Shown here: positions 1 through 54,700 of the stretch, one piece after another
Layout: the number at the start of each line of letters is the position of its first letter
Numbering within the stretch: the stretch's first letter is position 1
Source: Struthio camelus
Taxonomy: Eukaryota > Chordata > Aves > Struthioniformes > Struthionidae
NCBI RefSeq assembly: GCF_040807025.1
Contig: NC_090946.1
Location: forward strand, 80,908,641-80,972,640
Reading direction: 5' to 3'
DNA: 64,000 nt
Program-made: the position numbers and the translations under genes
The notes under the pieces: model-generated
Database searches by the model: none
What the model was told of the DNA's origin: nothing
What the model saw: the letters and a program-made list of their open reading frames with translations, nothing else

Positions 1-3000
1 CAAGGAGATGGCAGAGCTAAATCCTAAACAGGACACTGCCAATTTCTGTTTATTCCCAAACTATTTTTCTCCTAAATTTTGACTAAAACTAGTGTTCAAT
101 ATGTATTAAAAAAAAAAAAAAAGACGGGTTAACTTATTCTGATACTTTTTTATTTTAAAATATACATTCTGAATTTACTGTACCAATCTAGATTGAAGCC
201 AGGGTCTAAAGCAAACTTAATGAATTCAAAACTGAAAAAATATTTCTGGCTATCTAGGCTACTTCATGGTTCAAACCTAGTAATATTGATAGATCAGTCT
301 TGAGCACTGTCAGCATAATTGTTACTGAAAGCCAGACTTCCTTGATGCTGTCCATATCCTGCAAACTAATTCTGCTTTCTCTAAAGCAATATGCTGCACC
401 TCATGCATTAGGCTTCTGGTTCATCATGGCTGTTCCTCAGCAGAGCTCAGAAAAAGTGTTTTCTTAAAAATATGTACATAGACTACTGCCTCCAACTAAA
501 CATGACAGCATTTCATCTGAAGAAACTTCCCAGCTGGTAAATGAAAGATTACTATTTTTTTTTTCAAGCTGCACTGCCAGACAACTTAAAACTGTAGAGG
601 CCTTAAATTTTCTGTGTGTGGAAATAAGTTACACTAAACAATGGAAGAATCACCAAACAGAAGTGAAGACATGAGTTGTGTTTATACAACTTGTAAACTC
701 ATTAAAGCAGTGGAGTATGTTTAATAAACAACTCACAGAAGAATGAAGAGGGAGACCTAAATGATTTCTTCAGTGGAATCCTGTCATTAGGGCTGCCAGA
801 GCGGGACCTCTGCCGTTCATGCAGTGTTCTGTTTGACTTGAGTGATCATTTGAATAAGGCCTGTTGTTTCCAATAGATGCTAATACAGAATCTAAGTTTG
901 TAATTAATTGTGAGGAAACACATTCAAGGTGAATATGAAAAACTCAGGGAATAACAGCCTCAACTAGTTTCCTGCACTATTACAAACATGGATATTAATG
1001 TCAGTAGATGAAAATAAACATGCGTTAGGAAAAGCAGGATAAACCAAATTGTATTTGGTTGAATATTACCTGATGATACTCCTAGACAAACACGCACTAA
1101 TGGTGTAGTCATGATGGTCAAGGAGCAGCAAGGTTTTGTAACGACAAGTAGTATCTCCTATCAGACCAATTTATGAGGCTAGGGAATACAAATTTTCTGG
1201 GAACAGCTTCAAGATTTGAGATAGGTCTGACATAAACAGCTGAATGAGAGCTTGTACGCTTGTATAACCCATTGCTGCAGTCTAAATAAAGATGCTGTCG
1301 TTCCCTATACGGGCTCCTTGCCCCTGTCAGGGCAGTAAGAGATTTTTAAACAGTGTAAATAAAACTGGTGAAAGGAGCCATATTGGCCTTACTTGAAACT
1401 GGTCCTCTTTAAATATATTCTGCATAAATAGTGTATGCAGAGGAAGAGGGTAAAATGCTTTGTCTCTGAAACCACTAGTGCAAGGTGACAATTATGACAG
1501 CATTTGTAATGAGCCAGCTGCCCCCTAGAAACTGGGATAAGACTGCCTATGAGCTGTTGAGTCACCTGCAGAAAATTGGTCATTTGGTACTGATTAGTGT
1601 GTGGCTCTAGGGGATGCTATCTATGTCTAAACAGTTACCTGCTAATTGGAGGGTTAAGGGACTGAAATATACATATGGAGTATGACCTCCTCTTCTCCTT
1701 CCCCCTTCCTCTTCCCTTCCTTTATGCAAGCAATATAAGGCCTATTAAAAAAAGAATGTAAGATATATCAGGTTTTTTTCTTACACCTGCATGCAAGAAT
1801 GGAGCATAAAGACACATGTAAAAATAATTATGAAGAATCTGTGCAATTTGTTGTTGTTGAAAGGTCACAGTGAGTATACAGGAGTATATCTTTTTCAAAA
1901 AATGAAAGATTTATCAAAACAATAATGGAAAAATACCTTGGAGTAACATAATCTTTATACATTATTTCATAACTGTCTTATTCTAAATACCTGTACTGAC
2001 CGTTTTTCTGAGTAATCTCAAATTCTGAGATTTACATACCCCATTTTTCAGTCCGCAAAAGCTTTTAAAAATTCAAAATTGTATTGAGATAAATTGGAGC
2101 TTCTTTTTCAATTTTGAAGCAGGAACATTTTGTTTCTCATAGTAATCAATAAACAGTATCACTTACTAAAAAGAAAAAAAAACACTGTGTAGGTACCCAG
2201 CCTGTATGTTAGCAATATTAAAACCATGCCTAGGCTAAGAAAATTAGCGATGCTTAAGAATATTTCCAGGCAGCACTGCAGCTGATGTTCAGATGATCAG
2301 AATTATACTTGGAAAAACATTATTAGATAGTACTGTTTAAAGCTATTTCACATCTTGACCTAGGTTTACTTCTAGGGCTCAGTATGTGACCAAAGTGTGA
2401 AAACTGAACAGAGGGAATGAGTATGTATTTAAACTCCTGTGGAATTATTTTGAAATAACTCATTTTAAAGGCTAGACTACTCACTCACCTAATTTTTAAT
2501 CTCCTGGTACTTATGGTGTTTTTAACCAAACATACAGACGTTTCGAAAACACAGTGCCAAAAAGGGAGCCCAGATACAATGATAATACTGGAACAGTAAG
2601 GAGAAACTGAGAAAAGGGAATTCGACTTCTCCCTTTCTCAACCCATGCTCTTTTGCCCTACTTTTCTTTCACTTAGCTTTAAAAAACTAAACTAACCACG
2701 GAAGAGAACAGGAGGAGGAGGATGGAGGAGGAAGAGAATGTTTGGTAAATATTTTATTTAGACAGACTCCAATTTCAGTAGAATATTTGTGTCAATTCTC
2801 AAAAGTGCCTTCTATAATTACATATTCTAGACTCTTTCTGTACTGTACTTTCTGTTGCTACAGAACAATTCAGGACAATCCTTTCCCAAATGGAGTGAAT
2901 TCAGACAAAGGTAGCGCTGCTTACAAACAAGTGTTGTGTTGTATATTGGTTGAGTACGTCAGCTCAGAAGTTAAGCAGCAAGTGTTACAAAGTCTAAGCT

Positions 3001-3990
3001 AGTGAAAATAAGCATATAAACATGTAAACTCTTAAGCATTTGTGATCTTCCATGCACGAGTGTCTCCTATGCAGTGTAGGGATTTTAAAGATACTAAAGT
3101 ATTTAACAGTATCATAACATGCAGTCAAAAATTATTGAATTCCTAAGCGTTGTTCACGCAACAGATCTTGACAATTAAGATATTAACTACTGTGTTACCA
3201 AAAGGTGTTTTAAATGTTTTTAACTCTTGCTTTATGAATCACTGTGAAAATAGAGGCACATAGATGTTTGTGGCTGAGATTTCTGAGAGAGGGAAGAGGA
3301 AGTATATGACTGAGTCAAATTTTTGTGAATTAAATCTACACAGCTGAAGTACTACTTGTCAATTTAGAATGGTATAAAAGCATACATTGCCACACATTCA
3401 CAAATATTCATTTAAATTCAAAGAAAACTAAATTATTTGAATTCTGTTTGAAAAAGGGATTGTAACGTATTTGATTTTAGCCATTTACAGATTACATGTG
3501 AGCTGCAGAAGGGGATGGTTTGGCTCTATCAAAGAACACTAAAAGCCTTTATTTTGCTTTCAACAAATGACATCACTGTTATAACTGTGCTGTGTTGTCT
3601 CCCAGGTTTTACCTGTTACAGTCTCCTGTTCTCACTGTCATTGCTGACAAATGACTTGTGTATAAAGAAAAAACAATTGTATATTTTTTTCCTTATCAGG
3701 TTTGTTTTGTTTCAGTGTAATATACTGTCCTTATAACATCATGTAAAGCAAAGGTAAAACAACTTGTACATTATTTATGAATGTAAAAAGAATAAATTTC
3801 TGTATGCTCACTGCTTGTTTTTTTGGTTTAATCCAATTTATCTACCCATGGAAATTGTAGGTATTTCACATGCTATCTGAAAATTCTTAAGTATGTACAT
3901 GAGTAAAGTGTAGTAACAGAAAGGACGGTAGTTCCTCGCTGCCTTAAAGTATAAAATAAAAAGTGGGCGGTGTAAGAGGTAGGTTCACTA
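1..3990. other. AT-rich stretch upstream of SAV1, no confident gene
   Basis: No exon I can recognise lies here; only short AT-rich open frames are present, none with splice context or a known motif. A frame is open from base 2 to a stop at 77-79, which could be the end of a coding exon, but I cannot identify the protein. In the human block NIN lies here in the same orientation as SAV1 with its 3' end towards SAV1, so part of this stretch may be NIN 3' UTR. That is inference from synteny, not from sequence. Confidence 0.4.
3791..3796 (+). terminator. Canonical poly(A) signal upstream of SAV1
   Basis: AATAAA is followed within about 30 bases by a T/G-rich stretch at 3,812-3,826, the usual arrangement of a functional polyadenylation site. 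It could end the transcript of a + strand gene upstream of SAV1, with NIN expected by synteny. AATAAA is common in AT-rich DNA, so chance is possible. Confidence 0.35.
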
Positions 3991-4353
3991 TCGCACCAGC
4001 TTTTTAAGAACAACAGCAGTCGCATACCCGTTCTTTGCCTTTATGGGTGTAACACAGGAGGCACTCAGTTTTCCCTTCATTTAACTAAAATTAATGTTTG
4101 TTTGGTAACTGATGCGAGGGGCAGGGAGGTGATACCTGTGGCAAGCAGAGGGCGGCTCTCTGGCGGCAGCCGCCCCTGAGGGAGCGGCTCTGAGGTGGTT
4201 GGGGGGGGGGGTGGAGGCGGCGGCGCGCGCCCTTCCCGCCTCCGCCGCCAGCGCTGCGCATGCGCCCCTTCCCCGCCGCGCGGGGGCGCGGTGACAGCAC
4301 CAGCTTCCCCCCCGCACCGCGCCGGGAGGGCGGAGGCCGCTTTCCCACAAGCC

Positions 4354-4371
4354 CGCGCGCGCGCGCGCGCG
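4354..4371. repeat. (CG)n alternating tract
   Basis: Nine CG dinucleotides in a row lie about 320 bases upstream of the SAV1 start codon. Alternating purine-pyrimidine CG tracts can adopt Z-DNA. Confidence 0.9.
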
Positions 4372-4693
4372 GCGCCGCCGAGCGGGGCACGTTAGCGACG
4401 CGCGTGCGCGCGCGGCTCCTCGCGGACTCCCCCCCCCCCAACCCCAGCCGCACCCCGCCCCCTTCCCCCCCCCCCACCGCCACGGCCCAACGGGCGGCGC
4501 GAGCCGCCGCCGCCCCGCGGCGCTGAGCGCCCCTCCCCCTCCCCTCCCCTTTGACGGCGGCGGCGGCGCGCGGCCATGCGGGCACCGAGCAACGGCCGCC
4601 GCGCCTGAGGGGGGCCGCCGAGCCCTGAGGAGCGGCGGGCGGCGCCGGGCATGCGGGCGCGGCCCCGGTGGCGGTGGCGGGCCGGGAGGTGGG

Positions 4694-26460
<21,767 letters not shown>

Positions 26461-27490
26461 GCTAACAACTTTTTTTCATAGACTTTTATGAGGACACTAA
26501 GAGCTTTAAAAGGTTTTCACACTTAAAACTATGAACAAGTGCTTTGGTTGAAAAGGCAGCTTATTTTTGTTGATGTTGCACCTTTGTTACTATCCTCTTG
26601 AATATTTTTCTACATGTATTATGTATTGTTTATAAAAATGGAAAATGTTTGTTAATCTTTTTTTCCATACAAAAACTAGTTTATTATTCTGAAAACCAGT
26701 GTGGCGTTTAATCAGAGACTTGATTCTGGTATTATCTTCTTTTAGCAGTCAGTTGTATTACTGAGAAGCTGACTATATATTTTTAAGTGGCAGTAGATGC
26801 ATTTATATCAAGTGTCCAGGGTGCAAAACGTTGTTAAAATCCAAATTAAGAGTTCAGTTCATTTCCCTTGGGGTTTTGTATCCGTCTCTCTAGAGAGATC
26901 TGTTCTTTGTTTACAGCTTTAATGTACAGAACACTGATACTGTTACTTCTTGTTCAATAACTAGTACTATAACTATACAGGAGCAGATTTCATCAAGCTG
27001 AGCAAAGTGCTTCAGGAAAGTGAAGTATGAGTTGCCTTATTTTTTACTTTGTTTAATGCATTATTACTTTAGATTTACTACTCGTTCTCACAGAAATTAG
27101 TCAGAGGGCAAAATACTCGTACCTTCTTAAAGACCAAGATCACTAAGCAAACTTTTCACAGGTTTTAAATGCTGAGTAAACTGCATTTTATGAAACCCAG
27201 TCATATGGGAAGGTAATAGAATTATCTAACTTACCAACCAGCTGTACCTTACCATGGAAAAAAATCAGGGATGTAACAACAACTTTTTTACTGAGCTTTG
27301 TCTTGTAATAAAGTTTCCTTACACGGGGAAAACTTTTACTTGTACCGTTACCCTCTCCAACATTTTCATTTGGTTCACCGATTGTCCTGAAATGTTATTT
27401 ATGGATTCTTTTTAGTGCAATAAACATTGTTGCAGACAAAATACATTTCTTGTAAATCCTGTTGATTCAATAAAATTCTTTGTTTAATGG
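26461..27490 (+). other. SAV1: SAV1 3' UTR
   Basis: AT-rich sequence directly after the SAV1 stop with no splice sites of note. Three AATAAA hexamers lie at 27307-27312, 27419-27424 and 27469-27474. The end is set by the last of these and is approximate. Confidence 0.65.
27419..27474 (+). terminator. SAV1: Clustered SAV1 poly(A) signals
   Basis: AATAAA hexamers at 27419-27424 and 27469-27474, with another at 27307-27312, lie about 0.85-1.0 kb after the stop. Which one is used cannot be told from the sequence. Confidence 0.6.
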
Positions 27491-29041
27491 GTGAAAGGAT
27501 GAGATCAAATGATTTTTGCCTTTTAAAAGGTCAAATAAAATGTTTTTTACAACCAAGAAAAAGATCTGATCGGGGCAGTTAAAATCAGTCACTGAGGTTC
27601 TCTGTGAAGGTGTAAGTGCAATTTGGATGTTGAATTTAAGTGTGCTGTTTTCAGTAACTGTGTAACTGAAGTGTACAGAGCTGAGCTGCGTTTTAATTCT
27701 GTAGATCAGGTGAGTCAACAAAAACAGTGTTCATGTTGTCCCCTATGTATGGCGTGCACGAGTTCCAGGTAGAAGAAAGTTGCTTTTGCACTTAGCATCG
27801 TTCTGTGGAAAACCCAGCTGTGGCTCTTGAAGCATACAGTACCTAACTTGACATAACTGTGCAAAGTAGTTGCAGGCTTAACCCTGTGTAAATTCTGTAT
27901 CTTGGAGTACATCAGTTCTTCAGATGGACAGCACAGGCAGGTGAACAGATGTATTTTTACCTGTTGCTGTCCTTCAACGTGCCTGTAGCCCTGAGTCCTT
28001 TCCTTTAGCCTTGTTTCACTTAGAAGCTATTCTTCAGCCCTAAGAAACACAAGTTTTAGGTGAAATAAAAGCTCCTAAAACCTGGCTTTACCATCTTAGC
28101 AGCAGAAGTATCTCAGGGAGGTCACAGCTGGTCAGGAGAGCAGTCAGCATATTTTCAAAACGTCTGCTTACAAATTGAAGCACCCATTCTGAAGGCCAAA
28201 AGGATACCAAGAAGAGAATGTAAAAAAAAAAAAAAAAAAAAAAAAAAGTGCTAAACGCTTGTGATAATTGCTACTATATAATGAATTCTTAGGAACAAAA
28301 AGCAAACTTTAATAGTTTTGATGATAAAAGAATAGAACTGTTGAACACACTTTCTATGCACTATAATGAGTATATATATACAGAAATACAGTGAAACTTT
28401 CTCAAATACATGTACAAAGTGATAGTTTGTGCATTAGTTATGAACAAAAATGTATGCTTTCCTTACAATGTCATTAATATACTGTAGCAGAAGTGTCCTT
28501 ACAATTTCTGACAAAGCCAGTTAATACTTTTTTTTGATTATGTTGATGTAATTAGCTCATATCTGCCATGAGCTACTTAAAGTTAACTAAAGAAAAACCT
28601 TGATTACATGTTACACTTGTTCAAGTATCGGAAAATAAGTTGCCGTCTGAATAATGCTAGGGTTTGTCTGGAAGTATTTAGTTGCAGTATCATGTACATG
28701 ATCATGAGATCACTGATGGAAATTATGCCAATTAAAAAAGGTGGAAAATAAGAGTTCATAAATTAGCTGGGAATTACACTTGATAGTACAAATTAAAAGC
28801 ACTTTGTATTTGCAGCAAAACAAATATGTACATATTAACAAAATGATAAACATGCCTACATCTTCCCATCAAACAGCGTGTTGTCAAAGTAAAATGAACA
28901 TATCGAACCATCTTACAAGTGACTTGTTCTTCACTCTCCCTGCTCCACAGCAGGAGCTTGTGAAGGCTACACCGATGAAAGTATTTAACTGATGATTAGA
29001 TGTATGCATCTCGTTCATGCACTGACAGGAAAACTTCTGGC
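27490..29041 (-). other. ATL1: ATL1 3' UTR and SAV1/ATL1 convergent gap
   Basis: This stretch holds the ATL1 3' UTR, running down from 29041. On the - strand ATTAAA hexamers occur at 28308-28313, 27692-27697 and 27483-27488; the first gives a UTR of about 0.73 kb and is followed by a T tract on the - strand (A run at 28222-28247 on +). If a distal site is used, ATL1 and SAV1 transcripts would overlap tail-to-tail. No other gene is seen. Confidence 0.5.
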
Positions 29042-49249
<20,208 letters not shown>

Positions 49250-49432
49250 GGCGCGGCGGCGGCGGCGGCGGCGGCGGGGCCGGGGCGGCGGGAGGCTCCG
49301 TGCGCGCTCCGAGCCGCGCTGCGTCTGGCGCGGCTGCCGCGGCGGCGCGGGGCGGGCGGAGGCGCCGCCGGCATCCCCGCCCGCCGCTACGGCACGGCGC
49401 GGCGCGGCACCGAGCGGGGCGGCGCTCACGGG

Positions 49433-51770
49433 TATCCGCACCCGGGGGTGTCTGCACCCGGGGTGTCTGCACCCCGCGTGCCACACCCAGGTATCCGCAC
49501 CCCGGGGTATCTGCACCCGGGGGTGTCTGCACCCCGCGTGCCACACCCAGGTATCTGCACCCCGGGGGTGTCTGCACCCGGGGGTGTCTGCACCCCGCGT
49601 GCCACACCCAGGTATCCGCACCCCGGGGTATCCGCACCCGGGGGTGTCTGCACCCCGCGTGCCACACCCAGGTATCCGCACCCCGGGGTATCTGCACCCG
49701 GGGGTGTCTGCACCCCGCGTGCCACACCCAGGTATCTGCACCCCGGGGGTGTCTGCACCCGGGGGTGTCTGCACCCCGCGTGCCACACCCAGGTATCCGC
49801 ACCCCGAGGTATCTGCACCCGGGGGTGTCTGCACCCCGCGTGCCACACCCAGGTATCTGCACCCTGGGGTATCTGCACCCGGGGGTGTCTGCACCCCGGG
49901 TACCACACCCAGATATCTGCACCCCGGGGTATCCGCACCCGGGGGTGTCTGCACCCCGCGTGCCACACCCAGGTATCCGCACCCGGGGGTGTCTGCACCC
50001 GGGGGTGTCTGCACCCCGCGTGCCACACCCAGGTATCCGCACCCCGGGGTATCCGCACCCGGGGGTGTCTGCACCCCGCGTGCCACACCCAGGTATCCGC
50101 ACCCCGGGGTATCTGCACCTGGGGGTGTCTGCACCTGGGGGTGTCTGCACCCCGGGTACCATACCCAGGTATCTGCACCCCGGGGTATCTGCACCCGGGG
50201 GTGTCTGCACTCGGGGGTATCAACACCCAGGTATCTGCATCTGGGGTATCTGCACCCCGGAGTATCTGCACTTGGGGGTATCAACACCCGGGGTATCTGC
50301 ACCCAGGGGTATCCACACCCGGGGGTGTCTGCACCCCGCGTGCCACACCCAGGTATCTGCACCCAGGTATCTGCACCCCGGGGTATCTGCACCCTGGGGT
50401 ATCTGCACGCAGGGGTATCTGCACCCGGGGTATCTGCATCTGGGGTATCTGCACCCCGGGGTATCTGCACTCAGGGGTATCGACACCCGGGGTATCTGCA
50501 CCCAGGGGTATCCACACCCGGGGGTGTCTGCACCCCCTGTACCACACCCAGGTATCTGCACCCAGGGGTATCCACACCCGGGGGTGTCTGCACCCCCCGT
50601 ACCACACCCAGGTATCTGCACCCCGGGGTATCCGCACCCGGGGGTGTCTGCACCCCCCGTACCACACCCAGGTATCTGCACCCCGGGGTATCCGCACCTG
50701 GGGATATCTGCACCCCGCATACCACACCCAGGTATCTGCACCACGGGGTATCCGCACTCAGGGGTGTCCACACCATGGGTATCTGCAGGCAGGGGTATCT
50801 GCACCCTGGGTATCTGCACCCGGGGTATCTGCATCTGGGGTATCTGCACCCCAGGGCATCTGCACTTGGGGGTATCTGCATCTGGGGTATCTGCACTCGG
50901 GAGTATCTGCACCCAGGGTATCTGCATCTGCGGTATCTGTACTCAGAGGTGTCCACACCCGGGGGTATCCACTCCTGGGGGTATCTGCACCCTGGGGTAT
51001 CCGCATCCAAGGTATCCACACCCAGGTATCCACACCCCAGAGGTATCCGCACTCAGGGGTGTCCACACCATGGATATCTGCACACAGGTATCTGCACCCG
51101 GGGGTATCCCTACCCAGATATCCACACCAAGGTATCCACACCCTGGGGGTATCTGCACTCAGGGGTGTCCACACCTGGGGGTATCCGCACCCAGGGGTAT
51201 CCACACCTGGGGTACCACACCCAGGTATCTGCACCCTGGAGGTATCCACACTCAGGGGTGTCCACACCCCGGCATCTGCACCCCAGGGTATCTGCACCAG
51301 GGTATCTGCACCTGGGGGTATCTGCACTGAGGGGTGTCCACACCATGGATATCCACATGCAGGTATCCGCACCCGGGGGGCATCCATACCCAGGTGTCTT
51401 CACCCACCGGTATCCACAACCGGCGTATCCACACCCAGGGGTGTCCATAGCATGGCTATCTGCACCTCGGGGTATCCGCACCCAGGGTATCCTCACTCAA
51501 GGGTATCCGCACCGGGGGTAGCCACAGCTGGGCAACCGCACCCGGGTATCACACCCAGGTATCTGAACCCTGGCATCCACAGCCGGCTGTCTGCACCCGG
51601 GGTATCTGCATTCGGAGTATCTACACCTGGGGTATCCGCACCCAGGGTATCCACACCCCGGGATATCCACACCCGGGGCACCCACACCCAGGGGTATCAC
51701 GCCCAGGGCACCCACCCCGGTACACTTGCACCCGGGGTATCCACATCCTGGGGATATCCGCACCTGGAGA
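49433..51770. repeat. 15-bp-based GC-rich minisatellite upstream of ATL1
   Basis: About 2.3 kb of tandem units of roughly 15 bases, variants of GGGGTATCTGCACCC and GGGGTGTCTGCACCC, with interspersed CGTGCCACACCCAG. In the ATL1-proximal part these group into a 60-61-base higher-order unit; further away units are more diverged and the higher-order pattern fades after about 50.75 kb. Most units carry inverted ends (GGGT and ACCC). The C-rich strand is +. The period is a multiple of three, so frames stay open on both strands. Confidence 0.95.
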
Positions 51771-54700
51771 TAGCCACACTCAGGGGCAACCTACAGCCGG
51801 GGGCACCAGGCACACCCCTGCGCTCCCCACACAGCCCGACATGCCCGGGGTACTGGGTACCCCCAGGGTACACCCACACCTGGGCACCAGCATCACCTAG
51901 GGGACACCCACAGCCAGTCCCTCGCACCGTGGGGCACCACTGGGGCCACCCCGTCCGGCGGGGCACGGGGGACACGGCTCCCTACCCAGGCGGCCCAGCG
52001 TGGGACAGGATGGGGCCGTGCAGGCACCTTCCCAGTTCTCCCAGTTCTGCCGTTGCCAGCGGATAACGGGACATGCAGGCGGGTGCGCAAGCAATAGAGC
52101 ATGAGCTGCGGAGGCCGGGGGGCTCGGCCGCCCCGGGGAGGCTGAGCCGCGGGCGGCACGCGTTCCACCGCGCGCCTCCCGTCCACGCTCCCCCCTCGCA
52201 GCGAGCAGTTTCCCTCTCGTATTAGGACTGATTCACCGCTCCGCCACGTGAGCCCGTGACTCAGCCCGGAGACGCCCGGGCGCAAAGCTGCCGGAGGGAG
52301 CAGCCGCGCGGGCCCTGCGCCTCCCGCGCTCCCCGGCCCTGGGCAGAGCTGCCCGACGAGCCTTCCCGCCTGGTTCACGGCCGCTGCAGGGTGCAACGGG
52401 CTCAGAAATTCCTTGTAAATCCAAGTAAATGCGGGGATTCAGGCTTGTCCTTACACGGGAACGTGGGCAGAGCAGCAGGGGAGGGTCCTCCTCTGCCACG
52501 TGCCACCCAGCGCTGGGCCACGTTTTCGCTTGCCAACAAGCTGCGGGATGCACTGCGCTGCCGCTTGGAAGAAGCATCGCGCAACGCTTGAGGGCATTTG
52601 GGCAGAAATCGGGCAGGACGAGAAGGGAATCGAGTGGCAGGCTGGGGTCTGCAAGAGGTGATGCGGGCAGGGAGCGCTGCTCGTCTCCACGCGCCGGCGG
52701 CGTTCGAGGGAAGCCGGGTGCTGGGTTACGTGCACAGCCACCGGCGGCATCCGTTCTTCATTTGCAAAAGCGGGAAACAATTTCAGAAGTGCATCAATTT
52801 TCCGTTCCAGGCAGGCTGCGCGCGCCAACGTCGTGTTTTGTCGCGGCCCCATTGATATGCTGATGCTTAATTTGTAAGTGCCTTCTCCAATACCCAGTTA
52901 TTGCCTCTCCTTGGCTTCCTTTCTGTGTTTATAGCAGTAGGGCGAAACATGTAATTTCAGCTCCCTGAAGTGCGGGCTGGCACGTCAGGCAGCGAAGCCC
53001 GCCCGCGTGGCAGCGGCCGCGCTCTGCACCCCGCCGCGGCGCCCGCAGCTGCAAGCGGCGTTGCGAGGTGGGACTTCTTACACTGGGGACCCTCCGAGGA
53101 TTTTTGGATAGATTGTAAGAGGAGTTGAAGAGAAATGCTAGCTGGAAAGCAGAGAGGATGAGAAGGAGGATGGAAAAGGAGCTGGGTTAGTTTGCGAGTG
53201 TAATTGAACTGCGACGGGCTCAGGTCCTGTTTTCCTCGTTCCCTTGGAGAAGCGCTGGTGAGGTCCAGCTTGTCCTGCTCCATTTTACAAGCGCGTCTGC
53301 TCCTTTCTCTTTGCATTGTGGCCCTGCTGTGTCACAGTGAAAGAGGAACAGATAGCCTCGATCCCCTGCTGCGGCCAGGGGACCGACTGCGTGAACTGCC
53401 ACGCTCTTTTCCCGCACCATTTTCTATGACCCCAAGCCAGGGCTCAGACCTGCTTTCCCGATGGTGGTTCAGCGTTTGCTCGTTTTCATCTAGTGTCCAT
53501 CCCCACGTTCAGCTGATTCTTCCTCCCTCTGTTTTTCCCGTCGCGGGCAGCCTCTCCTACGCAGCATCTGCATGTGTTTTGCTGACCAAGTTGCCAGACG
53601 ATGGGGCCGCGCAGAGCTAATTTCATAGCAGATGCGCTGAACAAGTGCGTGGAGGAAGGGGCTCGTGAGAAATAACAATGCCAAAGAGGGGAAAGACAAA
53701 AAGAATAAATAGCACGCTGAGGGCAACCATGGCAGGGGGGTCCCCGAGTCACTCTGACCGGAGATACTGAGGCGGAAAGGCCACAGAATTAAGCAAGAAC
53801 CCAGATTTTAATACAACACGTGTAGTGCTCACAAAGCTTGTGGGGGCAGTTTCATAACTCACCTCCAACCGACTGGCCCCCTTCCCAAGGCAGCAGTTAG
53901 CAAAGCAGTTACGGTTGCTTTGCACGTCCACAGTCCTCGGCAAGCTGCAAGCACCCGCGTCGTGCAGTGTTAGGTAAGAGGTGTGAAAGGGATGCTGAGA
54001 AGTCTCTGCTGGGCCGCAGGTGCCCTGGAGCAGTCACCGGGGTCTGCTCTTGAGGAGATCAGTGCTGTCCTCAAAGTTTTCTTGATCGTTACACAGACAC
54101 GGCACTGTATTAACCCACATCCTTCCCAGAGTGACAGATCGAATCTTATTGTGACTGCAGGAGATCCTTGAAGGCGTTCATTTCTTCTCCTCGGTAATCA
54201 TTAGCACTTCAGCCTTGTCCATCTTGACTCTTCCTCGGCTTCTGCTTTATTGTAGGAGCAAGCAGAAGTAATATAGATTGTAATGATGTTTGAGGAGCTT
54301 TGCGAGATGACTTTTCCTCAGCAGTTGGCACTCGTCTCTGACAGTCATTTGTCAGCACCGTTTCCGTTTCTGTATCCTTACTCTAGGGTTAAGAGGTCGC
54401 AGTTCCTAGGAAACATCAGCAAGCCATGAAACTGAGAATCAGCTGTGGTTGGCGTTCCCCTTGGAGGCTGAGGCCTTTCTAAGATTTCCCTGCTTTTTTC
54501 TTCCTGAAACGTTTTTAAGTGAAGGAGATCTTTGCTTAGGAAATCCTTCTATTCCTGCTGTTCCTATTTCTCACCCCAAATTGGGTTATGACCACCTACA
54601 TGGGGTTTTCAACCAGATGAATTCTCTCTGCTTCCTCGGTAAACACTATCGCACCCTGCGGCTGTAACTAAAAAGCTGCCGCATTTCACTCTTAGAGAAG

